A stretch of 64,000 bases of DNA from Niallia circulans (GCF_007273535.1 NZ_RIBP01000004.1:62001-126000); one strand, 5' to 3'; positions 1 to 7,725 are shown, counted from the first letter of the stretch. A program made the numbers and translations. The notes: generated by a model not told the origin, from the letters alone.

Positions 1-622
1 TGTTTCCATCATATAGAAGCGCTCCGTCTGCTCCCATTGTCGCAACCGCTAAATTATTTCCCAAAGAAACCATTCTCTTTAAAGTATCCTTAGCCTCTGC
101 TTCCGATAAATGGCTGCAGGACAGAAAGCTGAAATCAACATATGGACCAATTTCAGCCAGATACTCTTTTGTAAAATCGTCAGAGAAATCAAAAGAAATA
201 GGCACTCCTGCAGCTCTTAGCTTCGGCATAACCTCTTCCATATAGCTATACTTGCTTGTATGCAGCAAGTCAAAGGATTGAATATACTTCATATCCTCCT
301 CCTCTAATTGGAGCTTATGATATTGTCTGATACCACCTTCATTACTTTCCAAAAATACTCGGTCACCGTTCTCGAGGCCAACGAGAGCATATCCGCTCTC
401 CCCTTCGATATCCTTACAATGGCTTGTATCAATCTCCAATTCTTGTAATACAGCCTTAATATGATTTGCTTCACCATCTGTGCCGAAAATACCTAAATAA
501 GCAGCATTCTCCCCAAGCAGTTGTGCATAAACACTGAAGTTCAGCGCATTTCCCCCTGGATACATTACTCTTTTATACGTATATTTATCAACAACATTAT
601 CGCCAATCCCCAATACCCTCAT
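1..622 (-). CDS. frlD: Fructoselysine 6-kinase, PfkB family (3' part cut by window edge)
   Basis: A PfkB/ribokinase-family kinase that should phosphorylate fructoselysine (Amadori product) to fructoselysine 6-phosphate in the cytoplasm. The start ATG at 622 follows a strong GAGGAGGG site. The protein opens with a short MRVLGIGDNVVDKY strand and a PGGNALNFSV motif, which is the sugar-binding PfkB signature near residue 25. It reads without a stop to the window edge, so about the last quarter, including the GAGD anion-hole motif, is not visible. The FrlB-type SIS gene immediately upstream supports the fructoselysine assignment over other PfkB sugar kinases. A promoter and palindrome lie in the 98-bp gap before it. 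Confidence 0.8.
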   Translation of the reverse strand, partial: MRVLGIGDNVVDKYTYKRVMYPGGNALNFSVYAQLLGENAAYLGIFGTDGEANHIKAVLQELEIDTSHCKDIEGESGYALVGLENGDRVFLESNEGGIRQYHKLQLEEEDMKYIQSFDLLHTSKYSYMEEVMPKLRAAGVPISFDFSDDFTKEYLAEIGPYVDFSFLSCSHLSEAEAKDTLKRMVSLGNNLAVATMGADGALLYDGN

Positions 623-646
623 GAAATCCCTCCTCTATGCTGTATA

Positions 647-666
647 TGTACTGTACACCGATTATA
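647..666 (-). promoter_or_regulatory. Candidate frlD promoter -10 box with operator palindrome
   Basis: Reading on the minus strand, a perfect TATAAT (661-666) is followed at once by TGTAC-A-GTACA, an 11-bp palindrome at 647-657. It lies about 25 bp upstream of the frlD start. A weak TTGATT lies upstream with long spacing. The placement at the expected transcription start suggests a repressor site, perhaps for a GntR-type FrlR regulator; that link is inference. Confidence 0.45.
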
Positions 667-720
667 CAATAGTGAACAATTAATTAATCAACAATGTCTA
701 AAGAAAAGCCAGCTGTTCAT

Positions 721-1689
721 TTAATAAGCAACTTTGCCCATATATCTTCTTGTTTCTAATGGATGCTTTCTGATTTCTGCCAGCTCTGCCCGATAAATAC
801 TCAAAATACTGTAAAACACAATCGGATTGAAAAACTCAACTACCTCATCATCAATCGTATTAATACCTAATTCCTTGCAATCGACAACTTCTATCTTTTC
901 GCCATACTGTTTTAAGAAAGTAAGCGCCCTTTCATCCAAAGCTCTTGTTCTGCCTTCATTCATAAGTAAAATATACGGTGTCTCCTTATCTGTTACCTCG
1001 AACGGTCCATGAAAATACTCACCAGAATGAATGGCAGAAGCATGCACCCATTGCATTTCCATAAGCGAGCAAATCGAAAACCCATAAGCATGACCATAGG
1101 AAGCACCACTTGATAATACGTAAAACATATTTTCATGCTGATATTTTTTCGCAAAGGCTTTTGCTCGTTCAGCCACTTGTACCCTTGCTTTAGCGATTAT
1201 TGTATTAACCTGCTCTAATCCTTTTATGACCTTCTCATATCCATCGTAGCATTCTGTGCTGTGCAGCGCTTCGACAGCAATATTAAAAATAATAGCCATC
1301 GGATTGTCTTTTACGTCCGTCTCTTCGCCCCATTTATAAAGAATATTATAGTCGCCATACTCAATCAATGCTCCTGTTTCATTATGTGTTAATGTAATAG
1401 TTGCCGCGCCGTGCTCCTGAGCAGTTTTCGCTGCTTCTACCGATTCTTTTGTATTTCCACCGTGTGAGCAGACAACAACAAGTGAGTGACTTCCAAGGGC
1501 TTTAGGGACTGCATGGACGAACTCATTGCTTGTATAAAGAGATACTCTCATCTGCTTTGCTTCGCTTTTGAAGAAATATTCAGATAAGTACATATCAACT
1601 AAAGAGCCGCCACATGCAACTAAATATAGATCTTTAATTCCTTCCTCCCTGTTTGCTTGTATTTCTCTAATGATATTCTTTACGTTCAT
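721..1689 (-). CDS. frlB: Fructoselysine-6-phosphate deglycase, SIS domain
   Basis: Splits fructoselysine 6-phosphate into lysine and glucose 6-phosphate. The protein is 322 aa, close to the roughly 328 aa of B. subtilis FrlB. It has two SIS sugar-isomerase lobes: the first holds LVACGGSLVDMY near residue 25 and VVVCSHGGNTKES near residue 78, the second SSGASYGHAYG near residue 190 and the HSGEYFHGPFE motif near 218. I chose the ATG at 1689 over the upstream in-frame start at 1770 because GGGGAGAGA lies just before it and the family N-terminus fits. It is followed by frlD. No Amadori importer is visible, so it is probably left of the window or elsewhere. Confidence 0.85.
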   Translation of the reverse strand: MNVKNIIREIQANREEGIKDLYLVACGGSLVDMYLSEYFFKSEAKQMRVSLYTSNEFVHAVPKALGSHSLVVVCSHGGNTKESVEAAKTAQEHGAATITLTHNETGALIEYGDYNILYKWGEETDVKDNPMAIIFNIAVEALHSTECYDGYEKVIKGLEQVNTIIAKARVQVAERAKAFAKKYQHENMFYVLSSGASYGHAYGFSICSLMEMQWVHASAIHSGEYFHGPFEVTDKETPYILLMNEGRTRALDERALTFLKQYGEKIEVVDCKELGINTIDDEVVEFFNPIVFYSILSIYRAELAEIRKHPLETRRYMGKVAY

Positions 1690-1727
1690 GTCTCTCTCCC
1701 CTATATCTATCAACTTGTACATTTTAA

Positions 1728-1747
1728 AATACGTATTAAAACGTATT
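1728..1747 (-). promoter_or_regulatory. Candidate operator upstream of frlB
   Basis: ACGTATTA occurs twice exactly 10 bp apart (1731 and 1741), and the first copy is part of the 10-bp palindrome AATACGTATT (1728-1737). The element sits 40-60 bp upstream of frlB, on one face of the helix, as expected for a repressor site. The regulator is unknown. Confidence 0.35.
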
Positions 1748-1790
1748 ATTAATACAAATGATAACGACATATCTGTTTTTCGTCAACCAC

Positions 1791-1820
1791 AAAAAAAACG
1801 CGGCAACTATGCCCCGTTTT
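1791..1820 (-). terminator. Intrinsic terminator of pduL-like gene
   Basis: On the minus strand AAAACG-G-GGCA / TGCC-G-CGTTTT forms a 10-bp stem with one mismatch and a TAGT loop, running into eight Ts. It lies 6 bp after the stop of the phosphotransacylase and separates it from frlB. Confidence 0.75.
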
Positions 1821-1825
1821 GACTG

Positions 1826-2392
1826 TTATTTTATTATCTCTCCTGTGTCGCCTGTTTGAAGCCCTGCTGCGTTTGCTTCATCTGTGTCAATATGCATGTC
1901 CAATGCATACGTATCCTTCACTCTAATAAGGACTTTGTTAAAAGTCAGCTCTCTTTCTCCAGCGGTTTTAACACTCACATATTGCCCATCCTTCACACCG
2001 AAGCTGTCTGCATCTGCATTTGTCATATGGATATGGCGTTCAGCAATAATAACGCCCTTATCAATCGTTATTTCGCCATTAGGACCAATGATTGTGATTC
2101 CTGGTGTGCCATCAATTTTTCCTGAAGGACGAATCGGAGGATCAATACGGAGCATGCGTGCATCCGTTTTAGAAATTTCCACCTGTGTCAACGTTCGGAT
2201 TGGGCCAAGAATACGAACTCTTTGAATTTCTGATTTATCTGTTCTAATCGTGACTGTTTCTTCTGCAGCGAACTCACCAGGCTGTGACAGCTCCTTTTTG
2301 CTTGTCAGTTCATAATTATCGCCAAACAGCCTGTCCACATCTTCTTTTGTTAAATGGATATGCCTATTGGAAACACCGATAGGGATTTGCAT
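1826..2392 (-). CDS. pduL: Phosphate propanoyl/acetyl transferase, PduL family
   Basis: Converts acyl-CoA and phosphate to acyl phosphate and CoA, independently of the Pta family. The 188 aa cover the whole PduL fold, with both zinc-binding histidine motifs: SNRHIHLT near residue 9 and AERHIHMT near residue 118. There is no N-terminal microcompartment-targeting extension; the conserved core starts at residue 3, so it is likely a free cytosolic enzyme. SD AAGGAGATGG precedes the ATG. It stands alone between terminators, with no pdu or eut shell genes nearby, so its pathway here is not shown by context. Confidence 0.85.
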   Translation of the reverse strand: MQIPIGVSNRHIHLTKEDVDRLFGDNYELTSKKELSQPGEFAAEETVTIRTDKSEIQRVRILGPIRTLTQVEISKTDARMLRIDPPIRPSGKIDGTPGITIIGPNGEITIDKGVIIAERHIHMTNADADSFGVKDGQYVSVKTAGERELTFNKVLIRVKDTYALDMHIDTDEANAAGLQTGDTGEIIK

Positions 2393-2510
2393 CTGTCATC
2401 CATCTCCTTTACTCCTAATTTTGTTTACTTTTCCCTAATAAAAGAAGTTTAATCAGTATTCATCATATACTGTATCGCCTCGAAATGTCCTAAACAAACC
2501 CTTAAAAATT

Positions 2511-2543
2511 AAAAGCCTATCGTCCCATAATGGATTCAAGGCT
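2511..2543 (-). terminator. Probable terminator of the M20 gene
   Basis: Minus-strand AGCCT...AGGCT encloses an inner CCAT/ATGG stem and is followed by TTTAATTTTT. It lies 10 bp after the M20 stop. It is weaker than other terminators in the window. Confidence 0.5.
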
Positions 2544-2552
2544 ATTTCGACC

Positions 2553-3758
2553 TTATTTCATGGTTATGGCTTTATTATCTAACGTTTTTCCTGCCAAATA
2601 ATAATCGATAATAGCAAGCATTGCTTTTCCTGATGTAAGCATTGCCTTTTCATCAAAATCAAATTTAGGGTGATGATGTGGATATACTGCTTGAATTTCC
2701 TCATTTCCTGCCCCAGTAAAAAAGAGCATTCCGGGAATTTCCTCTAAGTAAAGGGCAAAATCTTCACTGACAAGCAGTGGGGGAACCTCATTCAATGTAA
2801 TTTCTGGGAGGGCAGATGCAATAGCATTTGTGAAAATATCTGTTTCAGCAGGATGATTATAAACTGCGGGCATTCCAAAGTGGTACTTAAACTCATAGTC
2901 TGCCTTTTGGCTTGTGCAGATTCCTTTTATTGTATCTTCCATCGCTTCTTTAACAAGCTGTTGAACTTCCTTTTCATATGTTCTCACAGTCCCTTTCATT
3001 AAAGCAGAATCAGCAATTACATTTGCTGCATTGCCTGCATGGATGGAGCCTATCGTCAGAACGGCTGTTTTTTGAGGATGGACTCTGCGGCTGACAATGT
3101 ATTGAAGCTGATTAATCAGAGCACCAGCAATTGCTATGGAGTCAACCGTATCATGTGGAGAAGATCCGTGGCCACCCTTCCCCTTTATTTTTATGGAAAA
3201 GCCATCTCCTGCTGCTGTTGTATAGCCTTTCGTAAAGGAAATTTCTCCTGTTGGATTTAAGCTCCATAGATGGTTGGCAAAGACCGCATCCACTCCAGCA
3301 AGACAATTGTCGGCAATCATCTTTTCTGCACCGCCCCCGCCTTCCTCTGCATGCTGAAAAAGCAGCACAACATTGCCTGCAAGACTGTCCCGATTGTCAT
3401 ACAATACTTTGCCAACCGCAAGCAATGTGGCTGTGTGACCGTCATGGCCGCATGCATGCATAATACCGTCAATCTTCGACTTATATGGCACATCCTTTTC
3501 ATCCTGAATTGGCAATGCATCAAAGTCCGCACGTAAAGCAATTGTCTTGCCTGGTCTTGCGCCGTTAATATAACCAAGTACTCCCATAGCACCAACATTC
3601 GTTCTGATATCAATCCCGAAATCTATTAAAATGTCTGCAATCATTTTAGATGTTTTATATTCTTGATTAGTCAGCTCTGGATATTGATGGAAATGCCGTC
3701 TCCACTCTACCATTTTTTCATACATATTCTCCAATTGTTCATTCCAAGCTTCCAGCAT
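2553..3758 (-). CDS. M20D-family amidohydrolase (amino-acylase / N-acyl-amino-acid or indole-acetyl type)
   Basis: A cytosolic metallo-amidohydrolase of 401 aa. Metal-binding motifs are HACGHDGHTA near residue 100, FQHAEEGGGGAEKM near 133 and VSEDFALYLE near 350. The dimerisation-domain motif GKGGHGSSPHDTVDS lies near residue 190. Start chosen at the ATG at 3758, preceded by GAGGAGG; the longer in-frame extension to 3854 has no ribosome site and lacks family character. M20D members remove acyl groups from amino acids or act on N-acetyl-diaminopimelate, and the exact substrate cannot be read from sequence. The gene has its own upstream inverted repeat and a terminator, so it looks monocistronic. 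Confidence 0.8.
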   Translation of the reverse strand: MLEAWNEQLENMYEKMVEWRRHFHQYPELTNQEYKTSKMIADILIDFGIDIRTNVGAMGVLGYINGARPGKTIALRADFDALPIQDEKDVPYKSKIDGIMHACGHDGHTATLLAVGKVLYDNRDSLAGNVVLLFQHAEEGGGGAEKMIADNCLAGVDAVFANHLWSLNPTGEISFTKGYTTAAGDGFSIKIKGKGGHGSSPHDTVDSIAIAGALINQLQYIVSRRVHPQKTAVLTIGSIHAGNAANVIADSALMKGTVRTYEKEVQQLVKEAMEDTIKGICTSQKADYEFKYHFGMPAVYNHPAETDIFTNAIASALPEITLNEVPPLLVSEDFALYLEEIPGMLFFTGAGNEEIQAVYPHHHPKFDFDEKAMLTSGKAMLAIIDYYLAGKTLDNKAITMK

Positions 3759-3777
3759 TCCAGTTCCTCCTCTTTTT

Positions 3778-3820
3778 ATTTCAGTAAATTCAGAAAAACC
3801 AAAGTGTAATTTACCGAAAT
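3778..3820 (-). promoter_or_regulatory. Inverted repeat upstream of M20 amidohydrolase
   Basis: ATTTCAGTAAAT (3778-3789) and ATTTACCGAAAT (3809-3820) are inverted copies with one mismatch, 31 bp centre to centre (three helical turns). They lie between the gene start and a minus-strand TATAC-type -10 near 3830. It looks like a two-site operator; the regulator is unknown. Confidence 0.4.
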
Positions 3821-3878
3821 TCTTTGTATAATGTACTGCCAAGGCAGCAATCAATCCACCCTGGCATAGTACTCACAG

Positions 3879-4085
3879 CTATTTACCACCAAAAAACTTT
3901 TTGAATTTCTCCAGCTCTTCCTTACTGTATTCCTTCGTTTGATCAAAATACGGATTATTTTCCAATGGGTCTTTAGGATCTAAATTTGTTTTCATCGAGA
4001 AAGCAGCTTGGTTTAGACCATCTCCAATAAGGCGATCATCTAAACTGTTGAAGTCTGGCGTTTTTGTTCCTTTATCGTTTTCCAT
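3879..4085 (-). CDS. Small hydrophilic protein of unknown function (68 aa)
   Basis: No family recognised. The 68-aa product is highly charged and starts MENDKGTKTPDFNSLDD. It ends in a Lys/Glu-rich helix and FFGGK, with no membrane segment, signal or Cys. The ATG at 4085 is chosen because AGGAGGTGGG lies 4-10 bp upstream; the track-level longer start would sit inside the SD. That SD is itself paired in a hairpin (see 4089-4115). The coding bias and clean SD support a real gene. Its neighbours (M20 enzyme, serA) give no functional clue. Confidence 0.65.
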   Translation of the reverse strand: MENDKGTKTPDFNSLDDRLIGDGLNQAAFSMKTNLDPKDPLENNPYFDQTKEYSKEELEKFKKFFGGK

Positions 4086-4088
4086 TAT

Positions 4089-4115
4089 CCCACCTCCTAA
4101 CAAGCTTAGGGTGGG
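4089..4115 (-). promoter_or_regulatory. Hairpin sequestering the SD of the 68-aa protein
   Basis: On the minus strand CCCACC-CTAA-(gcttg)-TTAG-(ga)-GGTGGG folds into a 10-bp stem with a 2-nt bulge. The 3' arm contains the AGGAGGTGGG ribosome site, ending 3 nt before the ATG. The element would block translation unless opened. Confidence 0.55.
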
Positions 4116-4302
4116 CGTTTCCTATTATTTTATGTAAAGAGCTTACTTGTGCATGGCAAGAGCATTAACATGTGTAACTCTTTTTTTAATATGTTTTTTA
4201 CTTATTCTTCAAAATAATGGTTTCATTATACGTTTAAGGACTATTTTGGTCAACGAATATTAAGAAAATTACGACTATTTATTCTATTAATAATTTTAAT
4301 CA

Positions 4303-4333
4303 TAAAAAAAGCTCTCACTTTAAAGTGAGAGCT
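4303..4333 (-). terminator. serA intrinsic terminator
   Basis: Minus-strand AGCTCTCACTT/AAGTGAGAGCT forms a perfect 11-bp stem followed by seven Ts, directly after the serA stop. Confidence 0.9.
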
Positions 4334-4339
4334 CGCTTA

Positions 4340-5539
4340 TTAAAGCACACGAGTAGTTACAATCCCTTCAATTTCACGGATTTTTGCTTCTAATGAAGGA
4401 ATGATATCTCCTTCGACTTCATTGTCGATATCAATCATCGTGTAGGCATATTCACCACGGCTTCTGTTAACCATGTCTGCAATGTTCAAGCTGTAGCCAG
4501 AAATCGCCATTGTAATCTGTCCAACCATGTTCGGTACGTTTTTATGGAAAGCTGCAACTCTCTGCTTGCCAGTGTATGGAAGATACACATTTGGGAAGTT
4601 AACAGAGTTCTTAATATTCCCTGTTTCCAAGTAATCCTTTACTTGACGTGCAGCCATAATCGCACAGTTTTCTTCTGATTCCTGTGTTGATGCACCAAGA
4701 TGTGGAACTGGAATGATGTTTTTCATTTTTAAAACATTTTCGTTTGGGAAATCTGTAATATATCTGCCGACTTCGCCATTTTCTAAAGCAACAGCCATAT
4801 CGATTTCGTTCACTAGTTCACCGCGGGAGAAGTTCAGAATTTGCACGCCTTCCTTCATAATGCTGAATGCTTCTTTATTAAACATGCCCTTTGTATCATT
4901 AGTTAATGGTACATGAACAGTAATATAGTCGCTTTCTGCAAACAGCTGCTCAAGTGTCATAGCACGCTGTACATTTCGAGAAAGATTCCATGCTGTGTCA
5001 ACAGAAATGAACGGATCAAAGCCGATAACATCCATATCTAAGTCAAGCGCATCATTTGCAACTAGTGCTCCAATTGCGCCTAAGCCGATAACACCTAATG
5101 TTTTTCCTTTGATTTCCTTACCGACAAATTGCTTTTTACCTGCCTCTACAAGCTTTGGAATTTGCTCGCCTTCATCCTTTAGGTTTTTCGCCCAAGCAAC
5201 ACCATCAAATAGGTTTCGAGAAGAAGCCATTAAAGAAGTAAGCACCATTTCTTTAACAGCATTGGCATTTGCTCCTGGTGTATTGAAAACAACAATACCT
5301 TGTTCTGTGCATTTTTCGACTGGAATATTGTTAACACCTGCGCCTGCACGTGCGATTGCTTTTAATTTATTCCCGAGTTCGATTGCATGCATATTATAGC
5401 TGCGAACGACAATTGCATCCGGATTTTCACTGTCATTATCAATGATAAAGTTTTCTTTTTTAAACACGTTCAACCCGCTGCCTGCGATATTATTCAAGGT
5501 TTTAATTGTTTTCACTTTGTCTAAAAGCGTTGTGCTCAT
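4340..5539 (-). CDS. serA: D-3-phosphoglycerate dehydrogenase
   Basis: Oxidises 3-phosphoglycerate to 3-phosphohydroxypyruvate with NAD, the first step of serine synthesis. It is 399 aa, the short bacterial form with one C-terminal ACT domain. The Rossmann motif GVIGLGAIGALVAND is near residue 150. Catalytic residues are Arg in NFSRGELVNE near 235 and His in VPHLGAST near 288. The ACT domain with the YAYTMIDIDNE stretch covers the last 70 residues or so. Start at the ATG at 5539 behind GAGGAG; the ORF could extend 7 codons but without an SD. Transcription is probably controlled by the ZTP riboswitch upstream, tying serine supply to folate one-carbon status. Confidence 0.93.
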   Translation of the reverse strand: MSTTLLDKVKTIKTLNNIAGSGLNVFKKENFIIDNDSENPDAIVVRSYNMHAIELGNKLKAIARAGAGVNNIPVEKCTEQGIVVFNTPGANANAVKEMVLTSLMASSRNLFDGVAWAKNLKDEGEQIPKLVEAGKKQFVGKEIKGKTLGVIGLGAIGALVANDALDLDMDVIGFDPFISVDTAWNLSRNVQRAMTLEQLFAESDYITVHVPLTNDTKGMFNKEAFSIMKEGVQILNFSRGELVNEIDMAVALENGEVGRYITDFPNENVLKMKNIIPVPHLGASTQESEENCAIMAARQVKDYLETGNIKNSVNFPNVYLPYTGKQRVAAFHKNVPNMVGQITMAISGYSLNIADMVNRSRGEYAYTMIDIDNEVEGDIIPSLEAKIREIEGIVTTRVL

Positions 5540-5614
5540 GTTAATTGCTCCTCTTCCCATAAAATAGTTCGCAAAATCCTTTGCGATTTGACCAAAAATA
5601 GCCCAAAATCTCTT

Positions 5615-5741
5615 CTATAAAGAGAAAGAGGCAAAGGAAAAAGAGAAAGCTTTATTCCCTTACCTCTGCCCAGGCGAACGGCATCGACACCATGTGCTCC
5701 CCTACGGTTAACCCCGCGTTTCGCCAGTCACACACAGCCTT
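5615..5741 (-). promoter_or_regulatory. ZTP (pfl-type) riboswitch with overlapping terminator, serA leader
   Basis: On the minus strand the aptamer reads GTGACTGGCGAA (about 5734-5723), then a short stem-loop, AGGGGAGCACAT, and CGCCTGGGCAGAGG (about 5677-5664). These are the hallmarks of the pfl/ZTP aptamer. The 3' end of the aptamer continues into a 13-bp hairpin with two wobble pairs: AGAGGTAAGGGAA (5667-5655) pairs with TTCCTTTGCCTCT (5639-5627), then a T-rich run. Ligand binding would compete with this terminator. ZTP riboswitches usually turn on folate/one-carbon genes; the link to serA fits. A further TCGCAAA/TTTGCGA hairpin lies at 5569-5586 before the serA SD. Confidence 0.85.
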
Positions 5742-5884
5742 TTGATTTCTTCTAATTTAACAAATTCCCTAAAAAGATTCAATCATTATTTCAAAATTCA
5801 CCAAGTTAATTATTTTCCAAATCACACGGTACTTTTCTTAAATAATTTTTTCTTTAAATTATTTCTTCTTTGACACATACTCTT

Positions 5885-5949
5885 AATCTGCAACAAAAGC
5901 TGTACTCCTTTCCCTGCATAGGAAAGACAGGATATTTCTATAGCAGATT
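5885..5949. ncRNA. Candidate structured RNA, nested inverted repeats (unassigned)
   Basis: The 650-bp gap between serA and mutT holds, besides the riboswitch, three nested stems. AATCTGC (5885-5891) pairs with GCAGATT (5943-5949), CTGT (5900-5903) with ACAG (5927-5930), and CTTTCC (5908-5913) with GGAAAG (5921-5926). On the plus strand the 5' side of the inner stem contains CTCCTTTC, matching the anti-SD of 16S rRNA. No clear promoter or U-tract was found, so strand and role are open. The rest of the gap (5740-5884, 5950-6180) is AT-rich and shows nothing I can support. Confidence 0.35.
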
Positions 5950-6196
5950 AGGCTGCCTTTACTTTTAGCATTTCTATTGCAAAAAAACACCAACTAATTC
6001 ACTTCATATATTGTTTATGGATGCTATGCAACAAAATCTTATTTATTAAAATATGCTGTTCACAAAAATTAGGACCAGCATATATATTAATTTCTCTTAA
6101 AAAGACAGCTTAGCATTTATTTCCCCTTTAAAAAAATAGGTTCATTTCAAAAAAAAATGCTATTATGATACCAAATGAACTAGGGGGATATTCGAG

Positions 6197-6589
6197 TTGA
6201 AAAAGGTTGTTAATGTAGTTGCAGGTATCATTGAAAACGAACAAAACGAAATATTATGTGCTCTTCGTTCACCAATAATGTCCCTGCCAAATAGATGGGA
6301 GTTCCCAGGCGGAAAAATCGAATCAGGGGAAAACATCTTTACAGCTTTAGAAAGAGAAATTACAGAGGAGCTAGGTTGCACTATTAAAGCAACAGAGGTT
6401 TTTCACATAAACACACATGAATATGATTCCTTTATCATTACATTAACTTGTGTGAAGGCAGCTATCGTCTCAGGCACTCCGACAGCTAGTGAACACGCTA
6501 AGTTGATGTGGCTAAAAAGAGATAGCTTAGAATCATTAAACTGGGCTCCTGCCGATATTCCAGCAGTGCAAAAATTAATGAAGCAATAA
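6197..6589 (+). CDS. mutT: Nudix hydrolase, MutT type (8-oxo-dGTP diphosphatase family)
   Basis: Sanitises oxidised nucleotides by hydrolysing 8-oxo-(d)GTP. The 130-aa protein carries a complete Nudix box near residues 37-59, beginning GGKIESGE and ending REITEELG, which matches GX5EX7REUXEEXGU. The typical GGxWEFPGGKIE-like context (NRWEFPGGKI) supports MutT rather than a distant Nudix member. The start is TTG at 6197, with AGGGGG 8 bp upstream; a TATGAT -10 lies at 6164-6169. It is monocistronic, facing the aldolase gene across a shared terminator. Substrate identity within Nudix enzymes is by family likeness only. Confidence 0.85.
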   Translation: MKKVVNVVAGIIENEQNEILCALRSPIMSLPNRWEFPGGKIESGENIFTALEREITEELGCTIKATEVFHINTHEYDSFIITLTCVKAAIVSGTPTASEHAKLMWLKRDSLESLNWAPADIPAVQKLMKQ

Positions 6590-6651
6590 ACCATAATATA
6601 TATTCACATGCTCCATATACGACGAGAATAAGCTCCTGCTGAAATAACCCT

Positions 6652-6688
6652 CCAAAAACAAATGAACAGGTTGTTCATCTGTTTTTGG
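6652..6688. terminator. Bidirectional terminator between mutT and aldolase
   Basis: CCAAAAACA-a-ATGAAC / GTTCAT-c-TGTTTTTGG gives a 15-bp stem with one mismatch and A/T runs on both flanks. It serves the two convergent genes. Confidence 0.8.
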
Positions 6689-6697
6689 ATACTAATT

Positions 6698-7612
6698 TTA
6701 TTTTTTTGCAGCAGGCAAAACACCTGCTTCTTTCAATATCACCTTCACTTGTTCCCGTTTCTCTTGCCTTAGCGGTGTTGATGGAGGCAGTACATATGTT
6801 GAAATGTTCAAACCACACAGCTTTATCGCCTCTTTGATTACATTTACAAATGGACTGTCAAGCTTGTATAGCTGCGGGAGGATGGCTAGTTGTTTGTATA
6901 GGGAGGCGGCTTCTGTTATGTCGCCATCTATGTAGGAACGATAAATACCAACAGACAATTGTGGCGCAAAGTTGCCGCTTGCAGAAATTGTGCCGTCTCC
7001 GCCAAGCTGGAGGGTGTTTAACAGGTGATCATCATAGCCGCATAAAACGGAAAACTGCGGGTGCTTACCTTTTACTTGCAGAATCATATCCCGAATATGA
7101 CCAATAGAATCAACCGTTTCCTTTATCCCAACAATATGAGGGTACTTATCGACAAGACGGGCCACAAATTCAGGGCTCAAGTCTTGACCAGTAAGATTCG
7201 GAAAATTATAGAGAAGAATCGGCAGGTCAACTGCTTCTGCAATATCACTAAAATAGCCAAAGAGATTGTCATCAGTCAAGCTCCAATAATAAGGGTTTAT
7301 TACCATAACTCCGTCAGCGCCAATTTTTTGAGCATGCTTGCTTAAATCCACCGCTTCCCGTGCATTCGTACTGCCTGTTCCAATCAATACAGGTACTCTT
7401 TTATTCACATAACCGACGGCAAACTCTGCTGTTTCCTGCCTTTCCTCTGTGGACATTTGACTGAATTCACCACCGGTTCCGAGAAACAATAAGCCATTCA
7501 CACCAGCGTCGATTAGCTTGTCAATTAATTGCCCCATCTCCACTTCACTAAGCATTCCCTCCTTATCAAAAATCGTTGATACCGGGGGAATGATTCCACT
7601 GAATTTGTTCAT
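6698..7612 (-). CDS. DHDPS/KDG aldolase-family lyase (class I pyruvate aldolase)
   Basis: A 304-aa (beta/alpha)8 pyruvate-dependent aldolase. The GTGGEFSQM phosphate/carboxylate loop is near residue 44, the catalytic Tyr in LYNFPNLTGQDLS near residue 135, and the Schiff-base Lys in VGIKETVDS near residue 163. The YNFPNLTGQ form is typical of YagE/YjhH-type 2-keto-3-deoxy-gluconate aldolases rather than biosynthetic DapA, so a sugar-acid catabolic role is more likely. The ATG at 7612 follows GGAGAAGGAGG; the extra 13 upstream codons are not needed. A cre-like box lies 90 bp upstream. Its neighbours, a PLP lyase and a PTS transporter, could form one pathway. Confidence 0.75.
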   Translation of the reverse strand: MNKFSGIIPPVSTIFDKEGMLSEVEMGQLIDKLIDAGVNGLLFLGTGGEFSQMSTEERQETAEFAVGYVNKRVPVLIGTGSTNAREAVDLSKHAQKIGADGVMVINPYYWSLTDDNLFGYFSDIAEAVDLPILLYNFPNLTGQDLSPEFVARLVDKYPHIVGIKETVDSIGHIRDMILQVKGKHPQFSVLCGYDDHLLNTLQLGGDGTISASGNFAPQLSVGIYRSYIDGDITEAASLYKQLAILPQLYKLDSPFVNVIKEAIKLCGLNISTYVLPPSTPLRQEKREQVKVILKEAGVLPAAKK

Positions 7613-7703
7613 TTCGTAATCCTCCTTCTCCGCTTGAATGTTCTCAGTCAAGAATAATCAAAACTGATAATGTAGTTTGATTATAACAGTGTTTTTTTCA
7701 CAA

Positions 7704-7717
7704 TGTAAACACTTACA
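7704..7717 (-). promoter_or_regulatory. cre-like site upstream of the aldolase
   Basis: TGTAAGTGTTTACA on the minus strand matches the CcpA consensus TGWAANCGNTNWCA except T for C at position 7. Carbon catabolite repression of the aldolase is inferred. Confidence 0.45.
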
Positions 7718-7725
7718 TTCCAATC

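Noticed and set aside
721..1770. Longer frlB start at 1770
   Set aside because: The extra 27 residues have no SD and span the promoter/operator region; ATG 1689 has a clear SD.
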